From Halichondria panicea (Eukaryota > Porifera > Demospongiae > Suberitida > Halichondriidae), in the NCBI RefSeq assembly GCF_963675165.1, contig NC_087381.1:5891378-5955377 (forward strand): a stretch of 64,000 nucleotides of DNA. The letters run 5' to 3'. The translations under genes and the position numbers were made by a program. Positions 37,901 to 50,800 of the stretch are shown in pieces; within the stretch, counting starts at the first letter, position 1; the number at the start of each line of letters is the position of its first letter. The notes under the pieces are model-generated. The model worked only from the letters and a program-made list of their open reading frames with translations. It did no database searches and was not told the DNA's origin.

Positions 37901-39500
37901 AGACATAGGCAGTGGAAAGTACAGGGAATTTGAATGACTTGCAAAGTGTTCTGTGAAGTGATAGTTAGAGTTGATATAAAGTAGGTATAGGTCTAGGTAA
38001 TTAGCAACTTGTACTCTCCAATGCTCACTATTGCACTGTAGTGAGATACATTGTGTACAAGCAGCTTGTTGGTTATCAAACGAGTTTTTCTACTTGAAGC
38101 TTTCTGGGTGGCGAACTTGACGTACTGGGTGTTGTATGTATTTCAATCTTGTAATTCAAGCCAGCAATATGAGCATGATAAGTCTATCTTTGTAGTTCAT
38201 GTCCCAGTTTTGCAGTATATGTGGTGGCTTTAAGTTAGGTTTTTTCGAGGCGAGTTATGTCTTGTATAGTAGGTTAATTGGATGCCACTCGATCTTGAGA
38301 ACAGTATGTGAAGTGAGATCTAACCAACGTTAAGTATATAGGAGTTGGTGGGGACACGTGTAAGCAGTGAAACAGTACGTCTTATAAGTTTAGAGAATAG
38401 AACAGATTGCATTGTATAGTTGTTGGTCCGTAGGTATAGTAGTTAATCATGCAGTTAAAAATGATATCAGGACACAAGTGTGGTTTGTATCTCCAGCCCA
38501 CATTTAATTTTATTCATGGTTAACAGCTTACACAACTACAAGTGTTAGTGACGGATTCAGTCCTAGATGTAGAATGGAATGTGCGTGGGAGTTGCACACT
38601 ACTCCTGTTCACATGCATAGATCAGAAAACGCAGAGGTCCATGACACTTTCCTGTGGTACACCAGAAATCACAGGCCTGGACAATGAACAAACTAAGGTT
38701 TTTAAAACTAGTAAGGTAGGTACGACCACTTAGATGAATTGAACCAGAACCACAGGTCACCAGCTATACTCATGAGCCAATGCTTAATAGTAGTTCCTTG
38801 TGGTACACTGAATCGAACGCTTTTCTAAAGTCACATTTCAGCAAACTTTTAATCAGCGTTGTTGACTACGGCTGAGAGGAAGGAGAACATTTGGGATAAA
38901 CTGGATCTGTTCTTCAGAAAACCATTGTTGTTTGTTTATATTCGGACGAATTGGTAAAAGAGAGTAGTTGGTTACTATAGGCTTGTGTCTCCTTTCTTGT
39001 GTGTAGGAACCATTTTGTAGTTTTTCCAGTCACTGGGAAAAGTGTTTTGCTGGAAGCTTTGGTTAGAGATATCCTTTAAGTGTTCAGCTAGTAGGTCTAC
39101 ATCCGCAAAACCTTGGGGTTGATGTTATCTTCGTAGGATTTAGAGAGGCTGAAATTTGGTAGACCTCAGATGTGTTGAGTGAGATTTAAGAGAGTTGTTC
39201 ACTATATAGGTGTTGGTAATGATTGGATACTTGAGAGTGCAACAAATTTAATTATTTCAAGTTGAGTTAAAATGAGATGAATGCTTCTGCAAGAAGGATG
39301 ATTGTGACGGGTGGGGTTGTTGTTTCAATTTAGAGAACAGCTATTATATATAGCTGATATAGAAATGCATGCACATAGCTAATTATACCAAGACCATTGC
39401 ACTTACTGCTATCCATGGTGGGATCATCACCAGCTCCAAGTGATATGTCGAGGAGGACAGACAATAGGAACAAGCAACACAAAGTTTTTGAACCAGCCAT
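31934..39500 (-). CDS. Adhesion GPCR with Calx-beta x3, sushi, HormR, GAIN/GPS
   Basis: Eighteen exons: 39500-39407, 37575-37447, 37360-37157, 36998-36870, 36783-36580, 36395-36267, 36168-35965, 35691-35503, 35136-34904, 34745-34602, 34549-34455, 34136-33587, 33532-33490, 33381-33278, 33209-33088, 33017-32749, 32595-32529, 32438-31934. They sum to 3414 nt, an exact multiple of three (1137 residues). Order: signal peptide (MAGSKTLCCLFLLSVLLDIS), three Calx-beta domains of two exons each (about residues 32-364), sushi (365-427), hormone-receptor motif (428-505), Asn/Thr/Ser-rich GAIN (to about 780), GPS, then seven transmembrane helices in the last four exons. The GPS reads CECRQLGHFGIL, where family members have C.CNHLTHF, so the HL/T cleavage tripeptide is replaced. 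Exon 1 is separated from exon 2 by an intron holding LINE debris. It should sit at the plasma membrane; ligand and G protein are unknown. Confidence 0.88.
36530..37600 (-). repeat. Tandemly duplicated Calx-beta exon pairs inside the GPCR
   Basis: The block 36570-37000 (exon pair plus intron) recurs at 37147-37580 almost base for base, introns included; a more diverged third pair lies at 35965-36395. Exons are 129 and 204 nt in every copy and phase 1 at both ends, so each pair adds one complete Calx-beta domain without shifting frame. The near-identity of the introns shows the last duplication is young, or that gene conversion is active. Confidence 0.9.
37640..39300 (-). mobile_element. Degenerate non-LTR retrotransposon in the first GPCR intron
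   Basis: The minus-strand translation in shifting frames shows reverse-transcriptase blocks in proper order: KMVPTHKKGDTS near 38990, DFRKAFDSVYHKELL near 38820, SGVPQ near 38650, and the C-terminal SHFTYCSQ region near 38310. Many stops make it dead. It lies in the same orientation as the host gene. Confidence 0.7.
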
Positions 39501-40479
39501 ATAGTCAGAATCTTATAATTTATTAGCATTTATCTTTTTGTCTTTATCTGGCTCACTGTATAGAGCTATAAACGACATAAATTATATATCAACTGCTTGG
39601 TTGACACAACTAATGGCAAAATGTTATTGTTATCTATACTTTCGACATCACATCCTCTACATACAGTTATCCATAATTCCTTTTATCATGTCAGCCTCTT
39701 GCTATATCTAAAAATGTGTGCCTTTGCTGTTAATTAAAGCGAAACTTATACATTTACCACACTAGCCACGCCTCTGCGTGAAAACCACACATCATTTTTT
39801 ACAGTGATAGCAGTCATTAGCTGTCACATTAATTTATTAGCAAAAATGTTATCAAATTCAACACTATCCATAGTATGCGTATAACTGGGTGAGTGTTGTA
39901 ATTTGGTGATTTGGCAATTTTAAAACTGCCAAATTTAAAACCTGTCCACCAAATTAAAGTTTCTAGTGGACTCAACACCAATTACTCGCCAAATTTTCCA
40001 GTTATACAGTACTCAACGACATACATGTGGAATGTAAAACATATAATTATATGAATGGAGTGTAACAATAATTAAGCTACGGAATAGTATTCAGAATAGA
40101 TTTTTGCATAAACTATATACATACAGTGTTATACTTTTCTCATAATAGACTATTCCTATATCAGTGTATGTACTACCATAAATTATCTATGGTACTACAA
40201 CATAGCTAAAAAAGCGTATTATTATAATAGCTGTAATTATGATGTCTACTATGTACATACATGCATTATAACTATACACATTAATTGTTAATGCCCTTAG
40301 CATTGCATAGTTAATCCTTAGCCACGTGTGAAGAATACTTTCAGTGTTATTTTTAACACACCAACAATACCCACCCACATACTTAATGCATCACAAGCAC
40401 CTCTGATTTATACTTGTATATTGGAGGATAGTGGGTGTGGGTTGCCATGCGCATCTTATTGAAAGAATTTGAAGTATTC
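39501..40479. other. Upstream region of the adhesion GPCR
   Basis: The likely promoter and 5' untranslated region of the GPCR lie here. No specific element is recognised. About 39895-40010 contains short inverted blocks (TTTGGCAATTTT / AAATTTGGCAG types) that look like a very short decayed palindromic element. Confidence 0.3.
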
Positions 40480-41830
40480 CTCGATCTGAATTCGATATAA
40501 CCTTTAATGCCAGCAAAACTCAATTTTGTTTCAGTAATCGTCCAGGGACACTACCCAACAGGGTCTTCGGATTTAATGGAGTTGCTCTTCGTTACTTAGG
40601 GAAAACATTCTTTAGCACTCCACTGTAGGTCAGACGTTAAAAGGTTAAAGGAGAATACACTTCTCTCAACATAGCTGAACATACCTTGCTTATTTTGATA
40701 ACAAATTGGAGCCTAGACAGTGTTCTACAAGTTTCACTAAAATATCGACCTCTTCAATGCCAGAAACCGTTATCAGTTCAAGATGCCAGAGAGCTTCGAA
40801 GGAAAGCACTCACTGGTATCTTTGTCATCGCTGAAACCATACACAACTGCATGGGGAGTTGCACTGTTTAGAGCAAGACTTAATTTTTTCACTTCTTTCC
40901 AGAATAGAGAGTTATTGGCCGACAGAAGTGCTTTCAAATTGCTAAGCTTCTCACTGACAATGTGTTTTTGTCTCCGCTTGACACTCCTATAACAGCACAC
41001 CTGTAAGCTTTCTAATCTTAGTCTACTTTCGCAGATCAAACAAGACATCAGCCTCAGGACAGCCTGCCTCTAACAAAATGTTGTTCCAAACCATGGCAGA
41101 TTCCCTTACTTCACGCACATGCATGATTGATCATTCCATCCAGGCATTTTTGACCGGGAAACAAATTAAAGTTTGGACGCAACAGAAAGACAAGAAAGAA
41201 GCTGATTACAGTAATTTCCTCAGCCGCAACTATAAGAAGGTCATGTGACAAAGATGGTATAGACTGTGAAATATAATTTGTCTGTAATCCTCAATGTTAT
41301 ATTTGCAATTTGCACTTAAAACCGACCACCAATCAATATCTCGAATAGAACATTTACGAATGCATGTATCTCTTCTGGAAACACCGTTGGCACTAGAAAG
41401 CACTAACGCTATATAGTGGTGCATGATCCGAAAAATTGCATGGAGAGTAAACACTATATGGACACCGCAGATTATATCAGTGTGATGTTGCAGTGTGAGA
41501 ATGTGATCGGGCCGCGACTTGACCTGAGAACCACCGTTACGCTCATACGTGAAATTTACAAATTCTCTATAAAAAGGTTCACAGAAGAACAGAAATTATA
41601 AAGTCAGACATGATCATGAAGGACAAAAGACTATTGCAAAAAACAGACAAACGTATAATAATAACATTAAAATCACCTGCAATAACAAACGAATGAGACT
41701 CAATAATGCCTTTTAATTCTCTACGAGTTTCTGTGTCATGTGATTGTGCAATGCCATAATTAGTGGTTCCACTGTATTCATAAACTACAGCCCATTCGAC
41801 CTTTAACACAGCATTAGCACAAGTAAAAGC
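40480..41830. mobile_element. Rearranged LINE: RT piece on plus, endonuclease piece on minus
   Basis: The plus strand at about 40480-40770 encodes a late reverse-transcriptase region (FNASKTQFCFSNRPG, then RYLGK). The minus strand at about 41810-40773 encodes an apurinic-type endonuclease end (FVIAGDFNV near 41680) and then the linker before the reverse transcriptase (LFWKEVKKLSLALN, near 40890). The two parts of one element type thus face in opposite directions, the signature of 5' inversion during insertion or of two nested copies. It is inactive. Confidence 0.65.
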
Positions 41831-41879
41831 ATTTAATTTAATTGTCTGTTATAGTTATTTCTTCCCCACGACACTGTTC

Positions 41880-44800
41880 TCATGTAGTTACTGACGAAAG
41901 GTCACCATAATGATGAGGGACTTCACCAGTTGTCGTCAGCATGGGCACATCATCTGCCAGAAACAAAATCGTATATAATTATAATGAGCATGCATCCACA
42001 AGATGATGAAATAATTATAATGAGCACAAGATGATGAAATCAAAGCATACAGCATGCATGCATGTACAGTCTACATGCACTATTCATATTTATATTAATG
42101 CATGATTATAATTATTATCAGCTATAAATAGCCTTCTAGCCAATAGTGTACAGGGAAGGCCATACACACATTCTTAAAATCAAAATTCGATTGTGTCTAC
42201 ACTTACAGAGCTCCTCTTTCTCTTGACTGTCCTCCCCTCGGCAGTAGGCACTGTTCTCAGTTGTTATAGGGTCAGCTGACGAAAGTTGATGAGGGATTTC
42301 AGCCAGAAACAAAATCGTATATACAATGAACATAACTTTGTTGATATAATTATATAGCATGCGTCCAAGATGATGAAATGCATGCATATACAGTCTACAC
42401 TAAGACTCCATTTCATATTTAATTATTTTTTAGTCCTTATAGTCAGCTATATAATTATAACAGCCTTCTGGCCAATAGTGCACGTACATGCAGGAAGGCC
42501 ATAAACATAAAACTGATACTAGTATACTACTGATATATACTAGTATACACTTACAGAGCTCCTCTTTCTCTTGACTGTCCTCCCCGAGGCAGTAGGCACT
42601 GTTTTCAGTTGTTATAGGGTCAGCTAATGAAATTCATGAAGGATTTCACCAGCCAGAAACAAAATCGTATACAATGAACATAAGTTTTTTGATATAATTA
42701 TATAGCATGCATCCAAGATGATGAAATGCATGCATTTCATATGTACAGTCTACACTAAGACTCTATAGTCAGCTATATATAACAGCCTTCTGGCCAATAG
42801 TGTGCATAAACATAAAATCTAAACTAATGAAAGCACCGCAGGTGCTGATGCCTCGGTGGAGATGCCAAAGCTACATAACATAAAGCTAATAATAGCTTTT
42901 ATACTGATGAAGATTTTTGCAATAATTACTTTACTGCATGCAAACTCAAAGAGTGGGTAATGATCGACCATGATTGTTGTTAAAAACGATGGATGCCAAA
43001 AGTTTAATGGCTGCCACAGTTGCAGCTCTCTTCCTCACTCTTGCAGCTACCAATATAGCTAGCGTTCTAGTGCAGAACTAACTAATAGTAGAGTAGTAAC
43101 GCGCTACGTGCTCTTCTGAAAAGGCTGCAATGGCATTCCAAGTAAGCAAAACTAGGCATAACTCGAGAACGAAGCATTATTTTGCAAATCCACGAATTAA
43201 AATCCAAATAAACATGACTATAGAAGCCTATAGAAACTCTTACTTGCACTTGATTCATCCTTGAGCAGCTGTAGCGGTCTACACACACAGACACACAGAC
43301 AGACAAACACACTACCGTATACCTCGCTTGCACATGGGCACCGAGGCATAATTATATAGTATACACTTACAGCGCTCCTCTTTCTCTTGACTGTCCTCCC
43401 CGAGGCAGTAGGCACTGTTCTCAGTTGTTATAGGGTCAGCTGACGAATATAAGTTTGTTGTATTATTATATAATTATTATAATAGCATGCATCCAAGATG
43501 ATGAAATGCATTGTATATACACAGTCTACACTAAGACTCCATTTCATATTAGTCCTTATATAGATATACCGTGTAGCGGGAAATTTTCGAGGTACTTATA
43601 TTTCGTGGAATGGCCTCTAAAAGCATTTCGTTGCACAATGTTCGTGGAAATGACTGCTTACCGGAAGCCACGCCTTTAATCCTTTTCACGTCACGTTATA
43701 ATTAAAGAACAATTTTCGTGGACTTAATTAAATTTTTACGCTATACGGTATACAGCTATAAACATGCAGCCTTCTGGCCATTACATAGTGTATACAGGAA
43801 TTATTAAGGCCATATACACACATTCTAAATTAGATGTGTTTATACACTTACAGCGCTCCTCTTTCTCTTGACTGTCCTCCCCGAGGCAGTAGGCACTGTT
43901 CTCAGTTGTTATAGGGTCAGCTGACGGGAGGTGATGAGGAACTTTAGTGGGCGGGGGTACGCAGTCATGTTCTACAGTAGATGGGTATTGTTACATAAGC
44001 CATCCAAACATTAGACAATTGCTAGAGATAATATATACGTATAAAAATTCTAGATAGTGTACAACAATAAATGTTGCATTCACTACGTGGGTTTTTATGC
44101 AGGTCTGGCCTCGGAGATACAAATAAGGGTGAAAACTACAATAACTACAGCACATAAATGCTCATGCATAAAGATTGAAACTACTTATGTATAGCTCTCT
44201 TCTGAAGGAGGGTATTTTTTAGTTTTGCACCTTATCACACAATTTACATGAATCCTATAATTATAAGTGATATTCGATTGTATACAGTCTCTTGGCCAAT
44301 AATTATAGTGATTATACAATACATGTAAATGTAAAACTTTGAGTATAATTTACCCTGACTTATACTGAGCTGCTCCTCCTCTTGACTAGTGTCCACTAGC
44401 ACCATACCGAGCTCAGTATAGCCAGCGATGCCTGTCAGTAGTCTCTCCACAATGGAGGACAGTTGTGAGAAGGTTGGTCTCTCCTCCGGGTCCACCTTCC
44501 AACACTTACGCATCACAACAGAACTGGATATATGGTCAGTTAGAAGTGAAAACCATGCAACAACCCAAAGTAACTCTCCTACATAAAGGCTTGTACAATT
44601 ACAATATAATTTTATACAGAGGGCCTTACAATGCGTGCATGCATGGGGGAATAATGATTATTAATGAAAGCACCACGGGTGCTGATGTGCCAAAGCTACA
44701 TAACATAAAGCTACTATTTATACATTTTTGCATTAATATCTGCATGATGCTCTGGGCAGAATCACAGGGAAACGGAAACTCGAAGAGTGGGTAATGATCG

Positions 44801-47800
44801 ACATGATGTTGTTAAAAACGATTGGTGCATGCAAGTCGAAAATTAATAGCTGCATCATGCAGCAGAGCCTTGCAGCTCTCTTCTCACTCTTGCAGCTAGC
44901 GTTCTAGTGCAGAGCTAACTACTAAGTAGAGTAGCAACACTCAGTAAACAAGTTTTGCTAGGCACTCTTCTGAAAAGGCTGCAATAGCATTCCAAGTAGG
45001 CATGACTCGAGAACAAAGCATTATTTTGCAAATCCACGAATAAAAGGAAAACATGACTATAGAAGCCTATAAAAACTCTTACTTGCACTTGATTGATCCT
45101 GGAGCAGCTGTATACCAGTCTACACACACAGACACACAGATACACAAACACACTACTGTATACCTCACTTGCGCATGCGCACCGAGGCATAATAATAATA
45201 GAATGGTAGTAAATCACATGACAATCCTTTCCCTTCAATTGCAGTCGACTCCAAGGGCTTGCAAATAGTACTCATGCAAAACATGCAGATGCTGCACCAA
45301 CACATAATATACAAACCCAGTACACTCACATCTCGGTGGCACAGGCTGTGTTGGGAGGTCTCTCTAGTCTTTGCCCCTCTCCCAGCAGCTGGATGAGGGA
45401 CAGTGGATTTACGGCAGGGTAGGGGGTCCGTCCTCCATTGAAGATCTCCCACACAGTCACACCATACGACCACTGCATGGGCACATAGACAGTGCTATAT
45501 ACTAGCAAAATGTGAGTGACGTAACTAGTTATAGTGTATACTGCCATATATTAGAACAATGCTTGTGTATCATTTCACGAAAAATGAAGCATTAATTGCA
45601 TTAAACTTGTAATTTTAAGAATTATAGGCATACATGCACTGACTCACCACATCCGTTTTCTCTGTGAAGATGGCATCGTTGAGACTTTCCAAGGCCATCC
45701 ATTTGTAGGGCAGCTTCACATTGGCTCGGTCGTTCTGTCTGAAGTAGCCGCTAGCATAGACATCCTCAGCCAAACCAAAGTCCCCCACCCTGATACCTCC
45801 TCCCAAGTCCAGCCTATAATTATGAATAAATAATGTGTTATGTCTTTAATGGGAGTGTATTATTGACTGTGATGCTGTTCCAATATCGATGCCATTGGAT
45901 ACGTTCCAATGAGAGTTATCATTGTAGATGTCTAAACAATAAACTAGAAATGTAATCATCCGGTTTAACACTCCACACACACGCACGCACGCACGCACAC
46001 ACTATATACAGTATAGCTATCTCGCTTGCGCATGCGCACACCGAGGTATAATCAAGATACCTGTATAATGAAAGCACCGCGGGTGCTGATGCCTCGGTGG
46101 AGGTGCCAAAGCCACATAACATAAAGCTACTAATAGCGTTTTATAGACACATTATATTAGAATATTAATTTTGATGAACATTTTTGCAATTTTGCATGCA
46201 GAACTCAAAGAGTGGGTAATGATCAACCATGATTGTTGTTAACGATCAATACCAAGCCTAAGATTAATGGTTGCATCAGTAGAGCCTTGCAGCTCTCTTC
46301 TCACTGGTGCAGCTACCAATAGCTATAGCGTTCTAGTGCAGAGCTAAGTACTAAGTAGAGTAGCAACACTCCATGGACAAGTTTTGCTACGCACTCTTCT
46401 GAAAAGGCTGCAATGGCATTCCAAGTAAGCGTATTATTTTGCAAATCCACGAATTAAAATCCAAGTAAACATGACTAGAAGCCTATAGAAACTCTTACTT
46501 GCACTTGATTCATACACACACACACACACACACAGACACACACATGCACATACACACAAACACAGTACCGTATACCTCGCTTGTGCATGCGCACCGAGGC
46601 ATAATTAAAAATTATTGTTAACTCACATGCAGTTTCTGGCTGCAAGGTCTCGATGGACAAACTTTTGCTCGGCCAAGTAGGCCATTCCCAGTGCAATTTG
46701 ATGGCACATCTTTAATAGCAGTTTCCTCACTGCCAGAATCTGTGGAGAATGGCACGACAGCTGATCAAATTATTTGGTGGTGGCCTCATTATTGATCCCA
46801 GTCCCCTAATAAACCTAGAATTTTTGCAGAAAAGGATGGGTGTATTTTCGTGGGGGTACGGTATATACTCATTAACTATCTTCATTCACAGATAATTATA
46901 GTCGCTATACATATCAAACTAAAAAAACATTTGCAATGTGAACGTTGCTAGGATTGCCAGGAAAAGAAAAGCGCGAAAAAGCGAAGAAACAAGAAATTCG
47001 GCGAGTGCATAACTCCAATCCGTTACAACTTCATTCACATGTACTGTTTCAATTTTTTTTTCGTTTTGTGCTTTTCCTGGCCAATCCTTCAATAAATTTT
47101 TATCATATAATTATAGTGAATTTTTTGCAAGCTATATAATGTTTGTGATGTTTTCCCTTACAGTGTTGAGCAAACATGCAAGTGTTGGATGTGTGGGTGG
47201 ATGATTGTGAATTCAGTTATTCGGGGTTCATTTTTACCCAACTTGTATTTTGATTCTAAAATCATTATCAACAGTAGGCCACTCGACTGTACATGTTCAT
47301 GGCGTTGTAACGGATTGGAGTTATGCACTCGCCGAATTTCTTGTTTCTTCGCTTTTTCGCGCTTTTCTTTTCCTGGCAATCCTAGCAACGTTCACATTGC
47401 AAATGTTTTTTTAGTTTGATTCCCTTTCTTTTTCAGTACAGCAGTATTTTTATACTCTTCAATAATGAAATGTGAAATTCCTAAGAGGAATGTCAAGAAG
47501 CAAGAGAAGTTCAAGAAGAGAAGAGAAGACAGGCCATGCAGACTGGAATATAATTATGAACACATTCATTTATCTATGCATGTTAAATACTAGAGTGTAT
47601 ACTTCAAAGTGCAAAAGCATGGAGGCCTATGGTAGATCTAGCCAGTAGCATATCTGAGTTGAGAATGGAGAGAAGTTGGAGAAAAGGACTAGGGACTGTT
47701 TGTGTACCGATCGATGTCACAATGCAGGTTAACTAGCCACGCCCATCTCATAAGTTGCCGTGTGCGTTGCTGTGGCAGTCATTTAAAGATGGCGGAATTG

Positions 47801-50800
47801 CGTAGGTAAGAAAAGTGGAGCCTGAGAGGTCATCTGCCTCTTGGAAGCGGACGCAATTCTGAGAAAAATGCCCATGGTCCGGGTTCTAGTCGACTAGAGG
47901 CTGTATCTAGAATCTTCTGAACATGTCTGTACAAGGAGGAAATGCTTTCCAAGAAAGTTACTTACTTACTAACTTACTTACTTACTTACTTACTTACTTA
48001 GTCAGTCAGACAAAACGTGGTGAAATATGAAAATAGTGCAATTTTTCAAATATCAATAGTAATGCATGAGAATATTCATTGACTATAATTTCACACATTT
48101 AGACAGATAAAAGGCTGACTAAGCTATCTGTCAACTCAGTTTCTTGCTGTGGCCCTTCCCTGCAGAAATAGAGCAGTCTAAACACGAGTCAAATTTTGTG
48201 CAATAATTGAAAACACACGCTACTGCACTGTCAATCCTATGTACAACCTACTGGTTGTACTAATACAGAGAAGTATAGTATTTCCATAATGTTTGCTCAA
48301 AAATATTATACCACACACCTGATAAATCTCACAGTCATCGTCCAGCTCAAGGATTCCCCTCTCTCTCTTAAGGTAGTCGAAGAGGCTCCCGTTTGCCATG
48401 TATGGCATCACTATAGCAATGCCGGGGCCAGCATCGAGGCACACCCCAATCAAGGACATGACGTGAGGATGGTTGAGGTCCTGCATCTTGTTCACCTCAC
48501 ACACCATGCTTTGAACATCGGAAAACGAGAACAGACCTACAGGGTATAGACAATGGATTAGCAGACTCATCACGAACATAATGTTGTGCAGTCAGCCAGC
48601 AATTATATAGGGGTCTATAGCTGAATCAATGACAACAACATAATTATACTATAGTATAGGACTGGTGTATATCAATCAAGTTATATATAATGGGATGTCA
48701 CCTTTTAATGTCTTCACGGCCACCCCCTGCATAGGTACATCGTTCCAGTCTGTCAGAACGCCCTTGTACACAATGCCAAATTCACCTGTATATAAAAACC
48801 TCATTTAATCAAGTGAAATGCACATCTTTGTTCACCTTGTCCAATTGCAGTACTGGATAGCTTCAATATTGAGGATGGTATTTTGAATGAGTCTGGGATG
48901 GACTCAGCAATCGTATCGAGTTCTGATTCTATTGGTCAGTGAAGATTGCATGTAACAGAGACTATAAACATGTAGATAAGAAAATACTGAAACTTACCAA
49001 CGAGTGCAGTATTGCCATCCACTATCTCTTGATATATCCTGTGAGTCATATATACAACCATAAAAGGAGATATTGAACAGCTACATACCATTATTTACCC
49101 AGTAGCCACAAGCTCCATGTTTTGTTGGTGCATACCAATTGACAATGACTTCTTTCGAGAGTTTAGATACAAGCAGATAAGAACTATCAGTACACACACG
49201 GCCAGTAAAACGATGATGGCACTTAATGGGATAACAATCTCCAGCAGAGGAACTTCAGGAGTCACAATTACCGTTGCCACAGGAACATTGTAAGTCAGTC
49301 GCTTATCCAGTACTTGAGCAATTTTGCTCCCAACGGTCACCTGAAAGGACAGTGATATAAATTAAAGCTTATTACATTGTAGTCACTCACATTTATGATG
49401 GATGGGTTTTCCCCTCCTGGTGGCTCCAAGGGGGCAGTACAGATGATGTCACTCCTTCTCTCACTGGATGTTAGGACACACTCCTCCCCTCCCACAGTCA
49501 CATGTATCTCACTGGTCTCCACCGAGTCGATATTGTCGCCCTGGATACTCACGATATAACAATGTAGGGTCAGTACTGACTATAAACATACCACAATACG
49601 TAGGCGGTTCATTATGCCGCTGGTGACCTCTTGAGAGGAATTCAGTCTGAAGTTGGAGGGATCTGATTGGACGCTGATGGGAAGGCGTGCTTGTGTGTTG
49701 CCGGGTGGGACATCATCAAACAATAGAGCGTAGTCCAATGCGGTCAGCGAGGTCATCGACAGGTTAGGAGTGGAGCATCTGATGGTGGTAATGTTTACAA
49801 CACTGCATGTAGTGTCCTCTCCAAGACTGCAGTTACTCCTCTGCAGGGGAGAGTATAATATACGCAGGGTCGTAGATAGCTTAGGTTTCCAGGGATGGCA
49901 AAATAACAGCTGAAAATGTTTACTAAAAAAAAGGTTACCGTATATCTTCTAATTTATCGGACACTTCTAATTACCCGGACACTCTTTTGGGCAATTTTCG
50001 TTGTTCTAATACAACGGACACTCCAGTACTTTAATATTACATTTGTTCTAAATATCCGGACAATACCTTGAAAAGTTGAGTTACCATTCATAGACGGCAA
50101 GTAAGACTTGGAGTGCTGCAGTTAGATAGCTTTGAGTAGCTAGTTTTAGATAGTTAGTGCAACTATTCAGTCGTACCTTGTTCTATTAAACTTAGCTAGC
50201 TCGCATGCAGCTGCTTGCTTGTTCTAATTATTCCGGACACTTCGCATGCTCTATAAAAATCTGTTCCAATTATACCCGGACAATTTCCAAAATAATTATT
50301 TTTTGCTGTCCGATAAATTAGAAGATATACGGTAACTGTTATTTCATATCCTCTGAGTATGGCAACTTCCAACTTGCTGTGGTACCAACTTAGAGCAACT
50401 AAAACTCTGGGTACCACCGTGCTACTAGCTGCATGCAAGTTAGGGAAACAGCATCTACCTGCTAGATGATATTGTGATAACTAAGCTATTAGTTTAAGAC
50501 ACAAATAGCATAACTATGGTCAAGACTTAAAATCTAGCCTAGTAGATCTAGCTAAGGTATAGCTAGCTAGCTTGCATGTATAAACTTTATTATTCAGTTC
50601 CAAGTCCATGTCTGGCTAGGCTGCAGTTTATTAGTCATAGATCTCTACGTGGGCAGTCCAACATCTCTAGCTAGCTCTGCATGTTCACGCTCATTTTCAC
50701 CCCCTTCTACCCTCAAGCGACTTCCCGATACAAGCTAGCTCTGCATGTTCATGCTCATTTTCACCCCCTTCTACCCTCAAGCGACTTCCCGATACAAGCT

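Larger units (their letters stand above)
42207..43971 (-). repeat. Tandem copies of a tyrosine-bearing tail exon
   Basis: Exons 43439-43371, 42623-42555 and 42275-42207 are 69 nt each, phase 1 at both ends and nearly identical. The 5' exon (43971 to about 43852) ends in the same 69-nt block. Each encodes [20 protein letters not shown] with one tyrosine. The final coding exon (41953-41880) is a diverged longer copy that ends early after a frame change, and its first codon completes YDVP, an SH2-binding type motif. Intron sequence is repeated with the exons, so unequal exchange of an exon-plus-intron unit built the array. Confidence 0.85.

Noticed and set aside
47158..47419. Mirrored 76-residue frames on both strands
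   Set aside because: They are translations of the two inverted arms of one transposable element, not proteins.
47958..48000. Regular short repeats as a CRISPR-like array
   Set aside because: It is a plain TTAC tetranucleotide microsatellite with no spacers.
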